In this document: positions 31,908-45,205 of the stretch, in pieces
Layout: each line of letters begins with the position of its first letter
Position numbering within the stretch: position 1 is the first letter of the stretch
Source of the DNA: Bolinopsis microptera
Taxonomy: Eukaryota > Ctenophora > Tentaculata > Lobata > Bolinopsidae
Assembly: GCF_026151205.1 (NCBI RefSeq)
Contig: NC_087073.1
Coordinates: 12,121,578 to 12,185,577, forward strand
Direction: 5' to 3'
Length of the DNA: 64,000 nt
The notes under the pieces: generated by a model
Databases searched by the model: none
What the model saw: only the letters and a program-made list of their open reading frames with translations
Told to the model about the DNA's origin: nothing
Made by a program: the position numbers and the translations under genes

Positions 31908-34594
31908 CAAATATCAAGGTTAACTAACGAACAACAGATTATTGACCAACCCCCAGACAGCTATTCGACGGTACATACTACTCTGGTTGAATGTCTTAAG
32001 TTATCCTACAGTGAGCCGATGATAATCACATTCGATTTGCCATTGTGGATTAAGGCCACCCGAATAGTACTGGAAACTGGGATGCCTATTGTAGTCAGGG
32101 TTGGGGGCTTCCACACTCTCACGAGTTTTCTTGGCTGCATAGGCTATATAATGGCAGACTCGGGTTTAGAGGAGCTCATCAAACTCGTGTATCCTGGAGA
32201 CGTCACGCATATATCGGATGGAGGATCTTACTATAAAGCTTTGAGAGCCCACTTTCTGATCGACGCCGCTCTTTGTTGTTTCATTATAGAGGAAGAAGTT
32301 TACGACGATGAACTAGTAGACTTGGAAGGTTACATCAACAAATGTGTGAGCGAAAATCTAGGTGTTAACTTTAAGACTAAATCTATTCAGGATCTATCAG
32401 AGAAAATAACTCTGCTTCTAAAGAACCTGTTTTCCAACAGTAGAACAGCAGCTCTATGGGTTACTTACCACAACATGATAACACTAGTAAAGGAATTCAT
32501 AAGAGCAGAGAGGTTGCACGACTACAATATGCATTTATCAGCAGTAGCTTTGATGCTGCCCTACTTCGCAGCAGCTGGGAGGGGACAGTATGCAAAAGCT
32601 TTAAGACTGTATTTGGAGCAGGATGCTATTTTTAAAGTCAAGTATGGGGCGCTTTTAAAGACCTTTAAAGTAACTGGGCTTCACACGGTTTGTTACAACG
32701 ACCACGAGTGGGCCGGGGTGTGGACTGACCTCTCCATAGAGCAGAGTCTTATGAGGGCAGCTAAATCTAGTGGTGGATTAACAAGTGGAAGGATGCGTAA
32801 TCGTGAGTCCGCTCACAAGTTATGGGTGGCCACCCTGAATCAGATGGCTTTAATAAATCAGTCTTTTGGAGATTCATTAGCTAATTCATCGAAGCGAGGA
32901 GTACCAACTAAAGCTGCCATCCACTCAGATCTTACCAAGTCATCAATCAAGAAAAACTGTGATGTATTTGGAAAATTATTAACTTGGTTTAAAGTTACTG
33001 TCGACTTTACAGAATCCGAAGATAAGACTAAGTTAATATCTTTTTCGACTGGTCTTATATCACAGCCTGGGAACGATGAGGTCAATCCCGAGGAATGTTT
33101 GGCCGTTGGGGCTGTCCTGTAACGTGAGCTAGATGGGTTGACATTCATCGATAGATAAGTATCAAAGGTAAAGCAAAGAACTTGACACAACTAAGAAAGC
33201 AGGTTAAAGTGAATAATAAAAGCGTTGCAGTCGATCCGTTGAAGTGTTTTAACCGTCTAGTCTTGGTTGCTGATAGAGAGACTTCAATAGAGGAATGCCT
33301 AACATACGAGTTAACTGTGGTGCCGATGAGCTTATTTGATCAATATCAGAAGATGAGGAAATATAATAAGGCTGCTCTTGGTATAAACCAATCTACACTT
33401 AAATCTTGCAGCTTCACGATCCCACTAGTCAATAGTCATTGATGGAGGTTGGCTAATTCACCAACTAAGCTCATTTAAAGGGTGTGATAATTATGGTGAG
33501 GTAGCAATGGAGTACTTGAAGCTTATCCCTAGAAATCGGGAAGTTACTGTGATTTTTGATGGGTATGAGCCTTCTACTAAAGATCACGAGCACAAGAGGA
33601 GAGTAATATAAGCGTTCTGTGCTAATATTGCTGTAAAGAAATCCACCTTTTGTACTGTCACCAAAACAACATTTCTGAGCAACAACAATAACAAAAAAGA
33701 ACTGATCGACCTTATCTCAAGCATTTTTACTGTAAATGGTATTGAAGTGATCAGAGCTTGTAACGATGCTGATACTTTAATTGCAAAGAAAACATTGGAA
33801 ATGTCATTCCTTGGCGATGTTGAATTGAAGGCAGAGGATACCGATATAGTTCAAGTCTATTAGTATATCATTTCAACAGTGACCATCACAATGATATTTA
33901 TCTAACAACGAAGAAGGGTACATATTCAATCAAAGAAATATCAAGTCATCTAGATCATAAAGAAAAGGAGATACTTCTTCTAATTCATAGTATTTCAGGT
34001 TGTGATAGCGTCAGTGGACTGTTTGGTTTTAGCAAGGTTAAAGTGCTAAAGAAAGCTCTCACCTTTGATGAGCAAGGTCAGTTGGCAACATTACTTTCGG
34101 TGAGAGAATCAAAAGAAAAGATTATTGAGGCAGGCCTCTGTTTCTTGCAGTACATTTATGGTGACAAGAAAAAGACTCTTTCTGCTTTGAGATTCCTAGC
34201 ATACAATAGGATGGTAGCGAAAAAGAGTCTCAATCCGAATAGGCTACCTCCAACAATAGCTTCAGCAACGGAGCACATCCTTAGAGCTTACTTACAGTAC
34301 CATACCTGGGTCATGCTTAACGCTGTCAGTCTGAATCCCCTTGACTACGGCTGGAAATTGGCTCCTGGTGGCACTTACGTACCAGTTGCAACAAAAGCTA
34401 TAATTGCTCCAGAGTCTATTTTGAACCTTATATGTTGTAACCGTTCTGTCGATGTGGAACAGGCCTGTTTGACTTTCAGATGTTCATGTAGGAAATATGG
34501 CTTCAATTATTTGCCAGCTTGTGGACGATGCCATGGTATGAACTGCACAAACATTAGACATGATGAACCTGAAGAACAAGCGAATTTTGATTAA
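31908..34594 (+). pseudogene. Transposon protein: helical region, PIN/XPG-like nuclease and C-terminal CXC motif
   Basis: Four frame segments follow one another. Segment 1 (31908-33122) reads VGGFHTLTSFLGCIGYIMAD, then AVALMLPYFAAAGRGQYAKA, then WTDLSIEQSLMR; its only ATG is at 32019. Segment 2 (33182-33442) has DPLKCFNRLVLVADRETS. Segment 3 (about 33433-33860) has IDGGWLIHQL, VTVIFDGYEPSTKDHEH, NDADTLIAKK and EDTDI: acidic residues spaced as in PIN/XPG-like nucleases. Segment 4 (about 33855-34594) has SGCDSVSGLFGF, LNPLDYGWKL and a Cys-rich tail (CSCRKYG...ACGRCHGMNC) like Tesmin/TSO1 CXC domains. Stops follow segment 1 (33120) and lie at 33609, and at least three frame changes make this copy non-functional. 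The same architecture is familiar from multicopy uncharacterised proteins of cnidarians and arthropods. Confidence 0.8.
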
Positions 34595-34687
34595 TATTAA
34601 CTGAGTATTAATAATTGTCATGGTATTTACTGAGAATACACATTTTAGATTAACTGTATTTGTTATTTGTAGATGAGATTTTAAATA

Positions 34688-35476
34688 GATTTGAAATAAG
34701 CGTTAAAAATAATTTGGTGTATTTTTTTCGAAATTTCAATAAAATTGAGAAAAATTTCGAAAAATTCCATTTATTTCGAAAAATAAAGCTCCAATCGTTC
34801 TGAAACTATCATTCGCCTGCCATAATGTGGCCATTGCGGTCATTTTGCACTACCTATGGAGATCTCAAGACCTTCGGGAGCCGAATAACCAATATTAGTG
34901 GTGGGGCGTATGGGTTCCTGGAGAAAAATGACTATAAAAATTTTTGCCCAAAAGTTTCAGCTGGACGGTTTTTTTTGGTGGTTCCTGGGACTATGGACAA
35001 CACATTCCTGTAGACAAACCTTTGTTACGAATTTGTTCACAGATTGACCCATAAACAGCAATTCTTGCCCTAACTATACCCCGTTAAACATTATGGGAAT
35101 TTTTAAGGGTGCCCAAATAAGGTGTCGTGTCACGGTGTCATATAATCACCCAGTCAATTTTGTTAACGAGATACACAAAATGCTTGATAACTTCGTCATT
35201 TCTAATCCGTTTTGCCTAATGTTTTCAGATCATATGCAACATTTGATAATCTACCGTCTCTGAAAACATTAGGCGTTCAGCATGTTCAGAGAAAACAATA
35301 TAGGTGTTTTAATATTGAATGGGCGTGGTCTAAAATATTCGAATTTTCAAATTTTGACGACGGAATCCTCGAACCAGTAAGTACAGTATGCCATCTGCAA
35401 AGCAACAACTCTCAAATATAAAACACGGTGGAGGTATAAGACCCAACGTTTACACACTGACTTTTGGCCCACCCTG
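34688..35476. repeat. Right long terminal inverted repeat
   Basis: The inverted counterpart of 31200-31890. It carries an extra stretch of about 95 bp near 34940-35015 and other small indels, so the arms have diverged since insertion. Confidence 0.85.
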
Positions 35477-35486
35477 TATATTTATG

Positions 35487-35690
35487 ACCGTAACATTTAG
35501 TGCTGATATTATATGCCTAGATTAAATTGTTCGGGAATTTAAATGGTCTTATATCTGTTACATAATAGATATAATGGGCAATTTTGTAAGAATACCGTCA
35601 GTTTTATAGATTTCTAGTAAAATTTATGCTAAAAGGTATTTCTTCGAATAATATTAACGGGACTGATTTTGGTCCGCATAATGGCTATTG
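35487..35690 (+). repeat. Dispersed repeat, copy A
   Basis: Shares with 38655-38850 the run GTAAGAATACxGxCAGTTTT, AAAAGGTATTTCTTC and CTGATTTTGGTCC at roughly 75-80 percent identity by eye. The long-TIR transposon ends at its left boundary. Confidence 0.7.
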
Positions 35691-36450
35691 TGTCCCATAT
35701 GTTGCATAGTGAACCAACAGTAATTACAATGACTAAGCAGTAAATAATGAGCTGTAAAATTTAATAATATTTCATCGTCAATTGTTGCATGGGTAAAATT
35801 CAGGAATAAGCCAAATTACATTGTTGGCGATGAGCAAGGTGTTTAAGTCTTGTCTAAAACTAATATTTTAATTTTGGGAAACATTTTCCTCCGTCTTCTT
35901 TAAATGATGACTTCAATTATGTCACTTGTTGTAATATAATTGGACAATCTCTGATCACATATTATGTCTCGTCCTTCTTATTGGTTAGTGGTTTAATCTC
36001 TCAGTCCTCAAATCTTTGGTAATCCATTCACAATAACACAGGTCGTTCTCAGACTTGAGTGATTATTATGGATTGCAGTTATTTTTATTTGCAGACTAGA
36101 TATAAACTGACCCTTTAAAATCTGCATGAAACCCCATTTTTCAGCAACTCACGGACGTGAAATCAACTTCCCCAGAAAGAGTTTTTTACCCAGCTGACTA
36201 AATGTTTCCATTTAATATTTCACCTTAATATTTCAAGGTGTTTTCAAACTAATAAAGATGATCTTTAAAAAAGTAAATGGTCCTTTAGCGGCCGATGTCT
36301 AGCTAGAATGGAATGGGGTGAATTCTTCTAAACAAAGTGTCTGCAATTGCATCATGCAATGATTTGTCTGCTGAGCGTTAGGTTGAGAAAAGTCATCTTG
36401 TTGTCTGCATTTTGATGAAATGAAAAGATAAATCACGCGGGCTCGACTTA

Positions 36451-37126
36451 CCAAGTCAGGATAATCCATTACCTTAGGGCCAATAAATTTGGTTCACAAT
36501 AAATTTGGTTACCATAATTTTGGTTACCATAATTTTAGTCACAAATTTCGCAAATTTTTAGTCTACAACAGTTTTAGTCACATTTTTCGACTTTTCGAGA
36601 CCATTTTCCATTCCATTTACATTAAGAACGACAAATTTAGTCTACCCCGTCTGAGCATTACAGATTAAGCTGCAATACCTTACTCAGGAATGTCAATAAC
36701 ATCAGATCCAGAGTTTGTGACTGTGTACACTAATTTCTTCAGTACACTGTTCAGTTTCTTTTTCAGTTTCAACCTTTTTCGACTTAACCATTTTTGTCGA
36801 TATGATCCTTCAGCCGTTTCAACAGAGCATGCATTGGGATGGATCGATTAAAAATGTAATGTCCAAGAGGAGCTCTAACCCTTTAAATGCAATAAGACTT
36901 TGGTACGGTTTTGTGCAGTATGAACGGTGATGTCATATATTAATTATAAACAATGTTAGCTTAATAATATTCATGTCATATTTGCTCTACTGAAATTTTG
37001 GTCTGCTTTAGAATTAGTCGCCGAAAAATTTTGTCTCATGAAATTTGGTTTACAACAATTTTAGTCAAAAGTTTGACTAAATTTATGGTAGTCTAAATTT
37101 GTCGTTCTTAAGGTATCCTGACTTGG
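36451..37126. mobile_element. Non-coding element with CCAAGTCAGGAT inverted ends
   Basis: The left end is CCAAGTCAGGATA and the right end TATCCTGACTTGG. ACCTTA blocks follow internally on both sides, and AAATTTxGTxxAC motifs recur in both orientations throughout the 676 bp. No clear target duplication is visible. Confidence 0.65.
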
Positions 37127-40100
37127 ATAAATAGCTAGTCTGATCACTGATAGATTCATACAGACTGCAAAACATTTAATGCATTACGTTTAAGTTATGA
37201 TTCACTTGCGTGACAGCTTAGTGGTTAGAAAGTATTGAAGCGAATAAGCGCATTTCGATTGTTTTTATTAAAGTTATTATCAAAATTTCGCGAAGCACAA
37301 GATTTGGATGGACTTATCTTTGGCGCATCCTGTTTTATCTGTCTACGTTGTGGCTTTTGTATCTTTTTTACCTTAAGTTACTTTGATATCCCCTTTTTGT
37401 TCGTATATCTCAATCTGTTAATCTGTAGCCCACAGAAAGATAGAAACGCTAAAGAGAAAGAGCAATAATGTCTTTACTTGAACAGATGGGTTTCGAAAAC
37501 AAATCCGTATCTTCAAATTTAACCAATTTTGCTATTGGATTGTACGAATCTAAAAGAGGCAGGAAAATTTCATGATAACGTCTAGAATCTAGATAAGAAA
37601 TTTAAGAAATTGAGTAATCTGCACTTAATAATATTTCTCATCTCCTTTTCATCCTTCCCGAGCAGCATAATTTCTTGAAAACCGTGTTTAATACCTCACC
37701 ATGATGTGTCAATTGAAAATTAGCTTGTTGAGAATGTTCGACATATAGTTTTCTATCATCATTGAAACCAGTAACCCATCAGTTATTACTTATTATATAA
37801 AATAAACTTTAAATTTTACACCAATAAAATTGATGTTATCTTTAAACGTTTTCTAGTAAATCAAAATTTAATCAAAATTTTTACATATTTCATGTTACCT
37901 TGCACTGCTGTTACCTTGCACTGCTGTTACCTTGCACTGCTGTTGGATCAGCCTGTGATAAAATGTTGCCGATTTTTGTTACAATACTCTGCTGTTTACT
38001 CTTTAATATACTGTCTATATGTTAGTGACATAACATCATAGACATTATACTAAAAACATAAAGTTGATTCACAAATATTTTATAACTCACGATTCTGCGG
38101 CTTCCAACAGTTTTATATGTCAAATTACGGAAACTACCAATACCACTACCAAATGTATTAACATAAACTGTTTAGTTCGCGGACCTTTCATATAAAGTAT
38201 AAACTTGAATTCGAAATTTGTCCACTCTTTACGAAACATTTAGTGACGCAGTGTCAAAAGAGGGGTTAGATTTCGTTCAATATTTGAACAGACTGTCTCA
38301 ATATTGGATATAGAACGTTTGAACGTTTGAACTTTGATGTCCTAGCCTCTTAGGGGACTTGGAGTAGCTAAGGAGTAGCTAAGGAGTGGTCCAAAAGGCA
38401 TAACATTTGAGCAAGAAGAAACCAGTATGATAATCTTGCCGGGAGGATTACGCATCCACCCTTGCCTCCTGGATTCATGATATTGATTAGATAGATATTT
38501 ATGCGGACTCGATCGTTTATACTGAAAGTCTTTTGTTAAAAACTCAGTTTCTTAAACGGGAGTTAACTTTATCGATGGTATTTGGAAAGAATATAGCAAC
38601 TTGTTTAAAAAGCCGAAAATCTGAGTTAAATTTTAATTTGAGTGAAATTATAATTTATATAACCGTAAAGTTCAGTGCTGGTATTTAATGCCTAGGTTAA
38701 ATTTTCTGGGAATTTAAATGTTCCTAAATTTGTTAAATAAGAGAAAAAAACGGGAAATTTTGTAAGAATACTGACAGTTTTCTAGATTACTGGTAAAAGT
38801 TATGCCAAAAGGTATTTCTTCTAACATTATTAACGGATCTGATTTTGGTCCCCATTGTTGGGTTGGTTTTAATCTGCAGAAAGCATTTTAAAATGCTTTC
38901 ACATTTTAACTGAATAATTCAGTGCATTTGTCCATCATCGATCATCCACATGGATTTATATTTGTCCTCGTTTTATGTCATAAAGTTGCCTGTTCAATTC
39001 TTTAGAAATTGTGTAGTTTCAAACTCTTCTATTTAGAGCTTAGACTCGGTTTAGACTCAACAAGACGCCGCAGGAGAGTGGTACTATGGTCGCACATGAT
39101 TTGCTCTGTTCGGACGATGATTATCGGGTGGGAGAGTAATGATCTGGTATATCCTCGATTATTTTATCATTAAAACAATTTTTTCATTAGTGTTTGTGGT
39201 AACCACAAAGTGTTTTGTAGTGGACGAAGGATCTGGAGTGCAAATATCTTAAGCCCAGTTATTATTATATCCTGACATCAAACTATATTCCCGGTTAGAC
39301 TTAAACCCTATGCCGTTTATATATTGTACATTCTTTATTACTTTTTTACGACTAAGAAGTCTGAGCGTACAAATTAATTGAAATGGCAGACATTGTTTAT
39401 TGTATTCCCACCTCTGCTATATCCCTGAAATATATGCCAAGTGAGGGGAAATTAGACTGATGGGATATGACTACACAGATTTATGTTATAAGTGCGGTCT
39501 ACAAGCAGATCTGTCCTCGCTTTGTTGGACACCATAGTCTGTCCGGGCGAACCCGGTCTTGTCCCCAGTCCTGCCAGCCGCCCAATTTTACCCCCAACAC
39601 AAAGATTGAAACCCTAGCGTGTGATCGGGCTAAATTTTTCCCAAAACCTCAAATTCTTTTCATCTCAGACAAGTCCCCGACCGGAGGCTCAATTAGTGAC
39701 GACACGACCGTGGAATTTGACAGGTTATTCTGCAAATATTAATCTGATTACTACTACCAGCTGATTTAACGAAGTGACTATTGTTATTTGTGAGAACTTT
39801 CCTCCGCAGAACTTTTGTAAGGATGGTGAGGCACAGCCCCCTACTACGGGACAATGTCTATCACCCTGAATTAACACCCAATAAAATAGGGCTCATACTC
39901 GGTATTTCCTGGCGCTGACAGAGCAGTATTTTCCTACTCTGACTGAATAAAGTCGGTTTTTAATTAGCGGGAAATGATGGATTAAATCAAAGTAATTTGT
40001 TAATTCTTGAATAATAAAGTCATGAGGAGAGCGCGACAATCTGATCTTGGCACACGGGGTAGAACGACACGCAGCCGTCTCGAATTTAATCAATAAATAA

Positions 40101-42999
40101 TAGCTTAGAAATTTCAAACTTTTACTGTTGATTCTTTGATTGATCCTTAAAGCGGACAAATAATCCGGGGATGTCTGGTGAAAAGAATGCATACCGCATT
40201 TAATGAAATGAATTAAAAGATGCACTGTTATTAATAACTGCAGTAGCCGCCAGATGTGGTAGTGGCTGATTGGGCGTTAGCAATAATACCATAATCGTAT
40301 TAACTCCCGACAAGGACGATCACTTAATCATTATCTTTCCCACTCTCCCATTAATATTGATTTTAACATCGGCAGTAAACTTCTTGAACTTTCAGATTTC
40401 CCGTTTAATATGTCGTTTAAATTACGAAATATTTTTATCCGGACATTTGTTTAGAATGCGAGGTGGTCTCTCATTACTTGATGCCAGTTTAACAGTGTGT
40501 GGTTAGTATAACGCCACAACTTATCCCCCCACGAGAGTATCCGTTCAATTTCTCGTTAATTTCATTTGCATTCTTGTTTAGTGTTTACTCCCCCATAATT
40601 TGGGGCAAGAAATATTTTAATTCTCACACAAAATGTGCTGTGGTTGTGCATGAGTCACTCGTGACTTTTTTTGGGAGATAATAAATCTCGCTAGTCAGAT
40701 CATTTCTAGATTTCAATCATATTAACAAAACCAATCTCAAAATTCATGGGCTTAGTAAAACGAATAGTTCAAATGGTCGAGATGGGGATTAAACCAATTC
40801 AGTACCCGGTGAGTCCGAGTTACAATTAATTAACTGTCCCCAATAATTTACTGAGCACTCAGTCCAATCCTTTACAGTAAGTTCTCAACAACGCGCGCGC
40901 GTTCATACTGTCACGTGTCGTTTATCATATGATCAACGATATTGTAGGGCCTGCCGTAATAAGTATGACCACCATTTGACATAGTCATTCTAAATTTCGC
41001 TCTGACTTTAAGTCATGTCTCTTTTTATTAAATTCAAAGAGATCTTAGGCTCTGATTAGTTCCGTTAAATCTGATTATATCGAGAGGAGTTGTTTATGAA
41101 CGTGATCAATTGTGATAATAAGTAGCCACCCATCGAGTACCCATATGTCGTTTTTACCAATTTTCTAGATACTTACGGTAATATCTCATGAACTAGGTTG
41201 AGTGGTTGCCTTCACATCAGATAAAACACTGATCAGAGGCATGTGAACCCAGTTTTCCAAAAAGATGTAACATCCTCAAGGCATAAGACATACTGTGAAA
41301 TTTGAGCAACCTGCAATATTCCTTAATCTGCCGATCGATAACCCCCTCGTCATCAAGGTGTTCACAACATATCAGGCCGTCTCTAGCTGCAGAGTCTGGG
41401 GACTTTCACACTGCCACAGTCAGTTCACGTGATGCTCAAATAAGGAGTCAGTTCATGGAGCAGTGTCACAATACTTCTTGGAGCTTGTCACGTTATTTCG
41501 TCTCTAGAGAACCCGTTCGTAAAACCCGGCAAATGAGTCACGTGAGCTCTGGACAACGCTACCAATAATCCTAATGAAATGCACATTTTTATGATTGCCA
41601 CTCTTTTGTATTTACGGCAAAGGCACTAATTTATTAGGAGGCATTCCTTGGGAGCATTATTTGTAAACCACGAGGGTATATTATAATAGTAAATATAAAT
41701 AGCTCTTGAGAGTTAATTTAATTAATGATCTTACTCTGCCTCCATCGATATGCCGACCTTTACAAATGAAATTGAATCTAACAATATATATTTTCATTTC
41801 AATATTGATAAATATATGTATCGGCCGATGTTTGCTTACATTGTTGTAGATCTATCGTAACTACGTTGCTTTGATGAAATCAATCACCGAATTGATATAC
41901 TTTTCATTACAATTTTCGGCCTACTGCTCAGAGCAATACTAGCTGCTGTATTTACGACGAGAATATTTGTATTTCTCTAAACTTTAGCCTGAGTGTTACA
42001 GGGCTATGATGACCCGATCTTTCTTTCGTGATTAGTTTGTCTCATCAAGAATCTGTAAAATTTCATTTCATTTTGCGTCGAGGAGCTGAAGAGCGAATAA
42101 AAATTTAAAAGTATAAGTGTGGTGTTAAGGTATATCGTCAATCATGAGGAGCGAATATTGAATAATTCGCGTGCTTTACCACTTTACTTTAGAACCAATT
42201 GAAGATATCGAATCACGGACGTTTGGGTTGTCTATGTCTGAACTCTGCAATTCGAAATTTATAAATATGCTACGTAAAAGGCCATAAGAATAAACATATA
42301 AATTCCAGCTCCCAATAATGATCATATCATATTTTATATTGTATTTTCATTAGTTCAAATCAAAAACGATGGATAAAGACGTCTGGTTTAAAGTGTTGAC
42401 AATGTCGGCTAGCTGCAAAATAGTTCGTCCCGTGATTGAAATGAGTTAAACTCCACTAAATGGTTGCATCAGAAACCCAGAAAATATTATTTATCCACTG
42501 CTTTGAACCTCTTGTCGAATGAAATTGACAAAATGGTTCTGTTTAAAAATTACTGAGCAAATATCTAGTCTGATTGGATACGCGGACTTGCTATCGAATT
42601 AACCCAGCCCGGCCCTCATACCAAAATCTCAAATCAAATTTGCAAACTTTTTAGTCTTGTTAGTTTTAATTATAATAGTAAAGTTGAAATCTGCTCATCG
42701 TGATTTCTCGCCATGTTAAAATCGCAGCACGATCCTGCTTCATTAATCTGCGGCAACTTATTTCCCATTTTAATTCGCCCAAATTCCATTAGAAATCTTC
42801 CTTATCCTGGACCTCACATAGTTTCAATATGAATATTGCTGCAGTAAAAGATCTTCAATTTAGAATTAGACCACCCTGGATCGCAATTATTACTAATTTT
42901 GTGGATTTAACTTTTAAATGTAATTTGCGGGCGCCGATTTTTACAATTTTTACTAAATAACACGTGACCTCATATTCTTGTCTGATTGGATGAGCTGGC
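37127..42999. other. AT-rich intergenic DNA
   Basis: Apart from repeat copy B (38655-38850) I see no supportable feature. Several 60-110-codon frames (37235-37468 plus, 39467-39742 plus, 39893-40225 minus, 41302-41568 plus) lack splice, composition or homology support. Confidence 0.4.
38655..38850 (+). repeat. Dispersed repeat, copy B
   Basis: Direct-orientation partner of 35487-35690. The two copies have opposite neighbours, so this is a dispersed family rather than a local tandem duplication. Confidence 0.7.
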
Positions 43000-43105
43000 T
43001 TGTTCGCGTGACTCACTCCCAGGATCCACTGCCTCGCCCTCATTGGGTGACCAAATCTCACGTCTTATTGGTGGAGAACACCTCAATTTTCATTGGTACG
43101 ACCTG
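42995..43105 (+). promoter_or_regulatory. Cluster of inverted CCAAT boxes (possible promoter)
   Basis: Four ATTGG motifs (reverse CCAAT) occur within about 100 bp, in CTGATTGGATG, CTCATTGGGTG, TTATTGGTGG and TTCATTGGTAC. A CACGTG lies just upstream (42961). It is followed by a GC-rich stretch near 43120 and then the candidate first exon at 43273. This is compatible with the start of the plus-strand gene at 46-50 kb, but transcription is inferred. Confidence 0.4.
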
Positions 43106-43272
43106 TCCGTCTAGCGTGTGGCGGCATCGTGCGGAAATCTGCTGAAATTTAATTTACCTACTCGTCTTCCGTTCACGAATTATCAGCTACTTTAATCAGA
43201 TTCAATCAAATTATTTCGAGGCTAGTTGCTAAATTCTTGGAACTTTGTGTTTAATTTTAGTAGGTCTTGTTC

Positions 43273-43327
43273 ATGGCACACCACATTGTGGACATGGTCA
43301 TTATTTTGGCAAGCTATTTTGAATTGC
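43273..43327 (+). CDS. Candidate first coding exon of the four-cysteine gene
   Basis: ATGG in a reasonable context opens 18 codons (MAHHIVDMVIILASYFEL) plus one base before the donor GTAAGA. The phase-1 donor matches exactly the phase-1 acceptor at 46182. Nothing else supports it, and the intron would be 2.85 kb. Confidence 0.3.
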
Positions 43328-43877
43328 GTAAGACTGCTTAGCTAATTAAAATCTCTTGAAGTAATCTTTGATACGTAAATCGATGACTTATTACTATTCT
43401 TACTAATCAACAGATCATTAAATCAGCGATTCATTAATCAAGTTTTAATTACAGTAACGATGAACTCAAATTTTCTGCAGTTCATCTCTTCAAATTCTGC
43501 CTTTCTTCGCCTGCATGACCGCACTATTCTTGTTGATCAATATTTTGATATCGTACCGTTTAAAAACCCTCGTACCTAAATACATAAACCTGCCTACAAG
43601 TAAATCAAGTTGATTACTGACGTTGATATCCAAGTATTATACACAGGGAGTTAAACAGTACACTACACCCTTACATAACCTCTATAGTAGGGGAGGGAGA
43701 GAGGCGACCCATCACCATCTGATCTGATTAAAATACTTTAATTAATTACGACGCTATTATTATTTATGGAGTACTAGGAGGGGGGCAGGTATTTAAGCAT
43801 TATGATTTAAACCTGAACCAGGCCCTGGTTGATCATGTGACCTTGTAACTAGCCAGCACTGGTTCTGTGGTGCCTCT

Positions 43878-43985
43878 GTTAGAATACTTAGATTGTACCG
43901 CTAAAATCTTCTGTTATAATAGTTGATTTGTACTGCTAAAATACCCTGTTGTAATACTTTGATTTTACCGCTAAAATATGACAGT
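43878..43985. repeat. 42-bp tandem repeat, about 2.5 copies
   Basis: Units run AATACTTxGATTxTACCGCTAAAAT with moderate divergence. Confidence 0.65.
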
Positions 43986-44404
43986 TCTAGACTGATATTT
44001 TTGTGCCAATTTTTGTGGTGCAGAATAAGCCAACCATTTCACAGGAACTTTAAAATTAAATAAGTTGTTTGCCACATCACTTTAAGTTCCAGTGATATTC
44101 CTTGCTCGTTATAATACGATTGCTTCTTTTATAGTTCCTGTGAGGCTGACTACCAGTACCACCCCCACACTCCACAGTTTAGCTGGATGATACCAAAGCG
44201 CGTTAGTCTTTGGTATCAACTGAAGGTACAAACTGAGACCAAGTTTCAATTTTCATCGGTTTTATACAACATTGAAACTCGATTATCTTGAAGTGGTCAT
44301 TAAGAATAATAAATACCTAGGTCGAGGAGAGAATTTAGTTGGCCAAAGTATGCTTCATTATACTGAAAGTATCATGGTGGAAACATGTTCTTAGCATTGT
44401 GTAT

Positions 44405-45205
44405 TTGTTTTTTCACTTAAGATAGTCGCAAAAAACCTCAGTTTTTGTATAAAAACACTTTCAATTAAACAAAGAGATTAAACGTTCAACGTTGCAGTTG
44501 TGACGATACTGGTTTTGCTGTTCCACTTACAGGTGCTTCGGTGAAAAATTTTAGTTTGTGGTGGACAACACGTTTGTTTGTTTAACACCGGTCATTGTCA
44601 AACAGATGCAAATAAGGGCGCGATAACACCCTTTAACACTTGACACCTGACATTATCCACTTTGTAAAATATTGATAATGTTTAAACCAAAAAAACTGTC
44701 TAAATGCTCAGCGTTATTTTCTAATTACCATGACCGGTGTAAATCTTAAACACCAAGCTAACGAACTTGGGCGGCGTTTGTGATATTAATCTCGAGTGGG
44801 CAGACACTCTTTGAGCGTTGTCCGGGGAACTCCAGACTGCTACTCAACTTATTGATTGACTTTTTCTGAGTTGACTCAGGATTCAATTTAAAGAGGTTTG
44901 CTTGCGACGTGATGACGCGCTCAGAACACACCCTTATCTCATTCTCACAAATTTTTATAAGTATGTGAGAATTGTGTCTTGACATCTTTAGTCACAATAC
45001 GTCTATTTTTTTGGACAAGGATATTGCCATGCAAATAGTCTCTTTCCAAATTTCAGCATTGCCCCAAATTAATATAGCTCTTATTATTATTATTATACAT
45101 ATTAACATTATGTTTTTGTTCTTCGCTAATTAAGATAATCGCAAAACAACCTTAGTTTTTGTATAAAACACTTTTAATTAAACAAAGAGATTAAACGTTG
45201 CAGTT
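44405..45205 (+). repeat. Direct repeat pair (44405-44502 and 45115-45205)
   Basis: Both copies carry GTTTTTGTATAAAA and AATTAAACAAAGAGATTAAA. The first has a duplicated ACGTTCA. They lie 700 bp apart in the same orientation. No protein is evident. Confidence 0.7.

Larger units (their letters stand above)
31200..35476 (+). mobile_element. 4.28-kb DNA transposon with long terminal inverted repeats
   Basis: The left end CAGGGTGGGCCAAAAGCCAG pairs with the right end, which is the complement of CAGGGTGGGCCAAAAGTCAG. TATA lies on both sides (31196-31199 and 35477-35480), giving a TSD of 4 bp, or 2 bp if only TA is duplicated. Inverted homology continues for about 690-790 bp inward. Between the arms lies a decayed plus-strand protein with PIN/XPG-like and Tesmin/CXC-like parts. 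An Academ-type element (which pairs a transposase with an XPG nuclease) is my best guess, but the superfamily is not established. The element sits inside an older dispersed repeat. Confidence 0.85.

Noticed and set aside
32858..33190. 110-codon minus-strand frame
   Set aside because: Antisense shadow of the transposon protein, which has family-like sequence on the plus strand.
39467..40225. Frames of 91 and 110 codons near 39.5-40.2 kb
   Set aside because: No recognisable motif, and no donor/acceptor pairs that would link them to anything.
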